Notes under the pieces: model-generated
What the model was told of the DNA's origin: nothing
The model's input: the letters and a program-made list of their open reading frames with translations, nothing else
The model's database searches: none
Origin: Gemmataceae bacterium
GTDB taxonomy: Bacteria; Planctomycetota; Planctomycetia; Gemmatales; Gemmataceae
NCBI GenBank assembly: GCA_020847555.1
Contig: JADLBT010000241.1
Span: 1-7,756 of the forward strand
Reading direction: 5' to 3'
Length of the DNA stretch: 7,756 nucleotides
Shown: positions 6,701 to 7,756 of the stretch, one piece after another
How the letters are laid out: each line of letters begins with the position of its first letter
Numbering within the stretch: the first letter of the stretch is position 1
Program-made: the position numbers and the translations under genes

Positions 6701-7564
6701 CCGGGCCGACAGCACGAGGTGGCCGACCAGGGCGCGGACGGACGGGTCCGCCCCCTGCCACAGCCCCTTGAAGACGGCCGACCTGTCCGGGTGGGTGAAA
6801 TCCGGTTCGCGGAAGAGCAGATTCTCGCCGTTGTCGTGGCGGTCCCACAGGGCGCGCCCGCCCGCGGCAAGGGCGCGCAGCGCAGTGTAGATGACGAGAT
6901 GGGGGAAGCGGTCGATCTCCGCGTCATAGGCACCCTTGCCGGCCCGGTCAGGGTGCTGGAAGTTGGCGTGCCCGACCTCTCCGGGCCGGCTCCGCGCCAG
7001 GGCGGGGACGTACATCCCATCGTAGTCGATCAGCCGGACGCTGAGGACGCCGGTCTTGCCGCCCGGAATGAGCAGAACGTTGCCGTGCTGCAGATCCGCG
7101 TGGGCGAGGTGGGCACGCCGCAGCTCGCGCGCGAGCTTCTGCCACATGGCGGACAGGCGTTCGAGGATTTGCGGTTTGTCGGCGTGATCCTTGAGGAAGG
7201 CGTTGAGGGTCAACCCCTCGACCCAGCGCATCTTCAGGACGGGATACCAGTCCCCGCGGATACGGATGCCGTCCTGCAGATACTGGAAATCGACCATGAA
7301 CGGCAGGCGGACGGTCTGCAGGTGGGCACTGATGGCGTGGTAGCGCTCGCGCAGACCGGGAACCTCGCGGGTGAAGCACTTGACCGCCCACGAGGTGTCG
7401 TCGGGGCCGAAGAGGCGATAGACGGCGGCGAAGTTGCCCGAGCAGGGCAGCGGCCACCCCAGGGCGTTCAGCTCCGGCCGGCCGTCCCGCAGGTCGGGAT
7501 CCTGGAAACACAGGGCGGGGTTTTGAACTGCCTCGTTGTAGTCGGTTGCTTCGGGCCAGGGCAT
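3791..7564 (-). CDS. Atypical protein kinase fused through one membrane helix to a long outer region
   Basis: This protein has 1257 residues. Residues 1-320 are a kinase-like domain. The glycine-loop remnant is SGNFAAVY (42-49), the ATP lysine is in AVKCF (Lys62), the catalytic loop is HADLQHGN (155-162, Asp157, Asn162), and LIDYDGM (178-184, Asp180) stands in place of DFG. All phosphotransfer residues are present, so it is plausibly active on Ser/Thr. A Pro/Ala-rich linker leads to one membrane helix at 410-433 followed by RR, placing the C-terminus outside. The outer part has an Ig-like beta segment (475-595) and a domain at about 990-1205 with a fibronectin-like IPGKTYQYSVQV strand. It ends in a charged helix (1212-1244). 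Four Gly/Pro/Met-rich stretches interrupt it (511-550, 597-648, 862-896, 931-985). The start ATG at 7562-7564 has GAGGG 8 nt upstream and lies downstream of a strong promoter candidate. The family looks planctomycete-specific, and its role as an envelope sensor is inference. Confidence 0.85.
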   Translation of the reverse strand: MPWPEATDYNEAVQNPALCFQDPDLRDGRPELNALGWPLPCSGNFAAVYRLFGPDDTSWAVKCFTREVPGLRERYHAISAHLQTVRLPFMVDFQYLQDGIRIRGDWYPVLKMRWVEGLTLNAFLKDHADKPQILERLSAMWQKLARELRRAHLAHADLQHGNVLLIPGGKTGVLSVRLIDYDGMYVPALARSRPGEVGHANFQHPDRAGKGAYDAEIDRFPHLVIYTALRALAAGGRALWDRHDNGENLLFREPDFTHPDRSAVFKGLWQGADPSVRALVGHLVLSARGPIGAVPLLAELVEGESGPTLTAAQERQVSEILGPPGVGSPKPRTATVAGKKTAAPEVAATVAPTAPAPQAAYALVGEPEAVAVAVTVAPPARRPPPLAQPPGPPRRPPVREPVPAGLDPKILWGVGLGAGALVVLLVVVGLLIFTRRTDEPAPPPPVAQGPLPVDPGPVEPGPGDPAQLPKLGKSPELTLHPGDARDVEVAVERRGYEGPIELRVRELPNFAPFPGGVGPAPKGMPGAGPPGGVPIGMGPMGGNPAMPGVFGDSQLVVAPAVTIPKGRDRAALRVKAGANLSPCARAFEVRVLVGAADGPPAGAGGPFLPGGPPPAGAGGPFPPGAGGMPGGGPPFLPGQGALGGPVGGDDLVTRFTVTVRLAPRSNPEILPVAAAKEGAPRELQVNVLWAAVASLDYDRAADAVLMYSQTGLPPARDPNAQPVTTVRGHRLVVVSATFPYREQLERFRKALHARPVEEVLARPDTRLRFLGLNVLRREQTADGGWSAWAPVYRVHPDTDVVEVTAPVRTVLNESFSDPAQTARHDAAVIPGAMAVLPRLASGAYPKLILPGIPDSGEAFTAGGAGADPFERFGPMGAGVGPRGGLPGAGGGGLMKRAPRQLAWVRRSELPKGLQAQLDGKASPFDLLGGSADAPEPGMLPRPGFPGGPPFGGPAGPMPGPPGLGGPMRPFPGAGGMKGEGMEPGLPVPDKCLVRFFDAGVIPGKTYQYSVQVCLANPNHGKHAEVQQAADARARHLVSPAVLTPPVAIGEGFEIYAVDQWPIESPLRGPHSPLNKGVDISPATADLIPVQVHRWLNVPIGTKDAALHVTGWVIAERLLVRRGEPVGRRQMDLQAPGWSLYRGVFELAGAFRGRPTAKSVGPKILADMLPPAAPVVVDFTAGNPSDRDDAPIELLLLGPDGTLRLQTSRADDDPDHARGRERRARYEEWRQQLRDARQRWLEGIFGVSPGPAAPGFGP
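5687..5770 (-). repeat. Two-copy 42-bp tandem repeat in the kinase gene
   Basis: Residues 599-612 (PPAGAGGPFLPGGP) and 613-626 (PPAGAGGPFPPGAG) are adjacent 14-residue copies, visible as a 42-bp direct repeat in the DNA. They lie inside the second Gly/Pro-rich stretch of the outer region. This points to expansion by slippage or unequal recombination in a flexible linker. Confidence 0.7.
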
Positions 7565-7572
7565 TGGCGAGT

Positions 7573-7577
7573 CCCTC
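7573..7577 (-). promoter_or_regulatory. Ribosome binding site of the kinase gene
   Basis: GAGGG on the minus strand lies 8 nt before the ATG at 7562-7564. It supports this start over the upstream in-frame GTG at 7640-7642, which would add 26 residues lacking any family similarity that I recognise. Confidence 0.65.
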
Positions 7578-7609
7578 GCTGTGGGGCGGCGGTGCAGGGG
7601 GAAGGACTT

Positions 7610-7638
7610 ATTATCCTCCTTACTGTGTAGGCAGTCAA
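7610..7638 (-). promoter_or_regulatory. Sigma70-type promoter of the kinase gene
   Basis: On the minus strand TTGACT (7633-7638), a 17-bp spacer (7616-7632) and GATAAT (7610-7615) match the bacterial housekeeping consensus at 5 of 6 positions in each box, with optimal spacing. Transcription would start near 7603, giving a leader of about 39 nt. This lies downstream of the alternative GTG at 7640-7642 and so excludes it for transcripts from this promoter. Confidence 0.65.
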
Positions 7639-7645
7639 TCACATA

Positions 7646-7709
7646 AGTGGATAGTGAACAGCGAAACAGCGATCAGTGGACAGGGATCAGTAAACAGTGG
7701 GCAGGGGAT
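7646..7709. repeat. Array of degenerate 7-bp tandem repeats
   Basis: About nine successive heptamers of consensus AGTGRAC run from 7646 to 7709. Examples are AGTGAAC at 7653, AGCGATC at 7668, AGTGGAC at 7675, AGTAAAC at 7689 and AGTGGGC at 7696. One unit (7660-7667) has an extra base. The array begins 8 bp upstream of the -35 box of the kinase promoter. It resembles the short tandemly repeated heptanucleotides described in cyanobacteria. It could be a binding array for a regulator or a neutral slippage product. Confidence 0.7.
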
Positions 7710-7731
7710 TGATGTGCAGAGGAGATTTGGC

Positions 7732-7756
7732 AAACCCACGTGACGCCACCCGTGGG
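7732..7756. repeat. Partial palindrome at the right edge
   Basis: CCCACG (7735-7740) and CGTGGG (7751-7756) are perfect 6-bp inverted repeats around a 10-nt loop, and the window stops at the end of the right arm. The preceding AAA (7732-7734) suggests the arms may extend further. The loop holds ACGCCACCC, the complement of GGGTGGCGT in the element at 2192-2262, so the two may be related. Confidence 0.4.

Noticed and set aside
5093..7630. An open frame of 845 codons on the plus strand opposite the kinase gene
   Set aside because: It lies in exact codon register opposite the kinase, its residues are Arg/Gly/Asp-rich without any family motif, and long antisense frames are expected in such GC-rich DNA.
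7565..7642. Upstream GTG start of the kinase at 7640-7642
   Set aside because: It would lie upstream of the predicted transcription start, and ATG at 7562-7564 has its own GAGGG site.
7646..7709. CRISPR array or origin iterons
   Set aside because: Units are only 7 bp with no spacers, and no cas, rep or dnaA gene is nearby.

Overview
The base composition (very GC-rich), the protein families and the style of the repeats suggest a chromosomal fragment of a planctomycete, most likely near Gemmata. The strongest single clue is the large kinase-like membrane protein at 3791-7564. Its N-terminus (MPWPEATDYN...) and its catalytic HADLQHGN and LIDYDGM motifs follow a pattern I know from planctomycete proteomes. 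The assignment is from memory of family patterns, not from a search.

Layout. (1) 1-760, minus strand: the N-terminal part of polyphosphate kinase ppk1, running off the left edge. At about residue 217 its reading frame enters a GC-rich palindromic repeat without meeting a stop. (2) 761-920: a ppk1 promoter candidate with an extended -10 box, then a perfect 24-bp inverted repeat (854-913) just behind the next gene. (3) 921-1988, minus strand: an exported seven-bladed beta-propeller protein of the lactonase / 6-phosphogluconolactonase-like family. (4) 1989-2324: a divergent intergenic region with two palindromic elements. (5) 2325-3590, plus strand: a membrane-anchored SGNH/GDSL-type hydrolase starting at GTG. 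(6) 3591-3790: a convergent intergenic region with a 72-bp near-perfect palindrome. (7) 3791-7564, minus strand: a 1257-residue protein with an N-terminal atypical kinase domain, one transmembrane helix and a long outer region interrupted by four Gly/Pro/Met-rich stretches. (8) 7565-7756: its leader, with a clear sigma70-type promoter, then an array of degenerate 7-bp repeats, then the start of another palindrome at the right edge.

The four genes do not form an obvious pathway or operon. ppk1 and the lactonase share a strand but are separated by a hairpin and a separate ppk1 promoter candidate. The hydrolase faces the kinase tail to tail. What ties the window together is that every gene boundary, and the inside of ppk1, carries a palindromic or tandem repeat, each of different sequence. 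The most interesting items are the palindrome read in frame within ppk1, the kinase fused through a membrane helix to Gly/Pro/Met-rich outer modules, and the heptamer array upstream of the kinase promoter. I see no RNA genes, transposases or CRISPR array.
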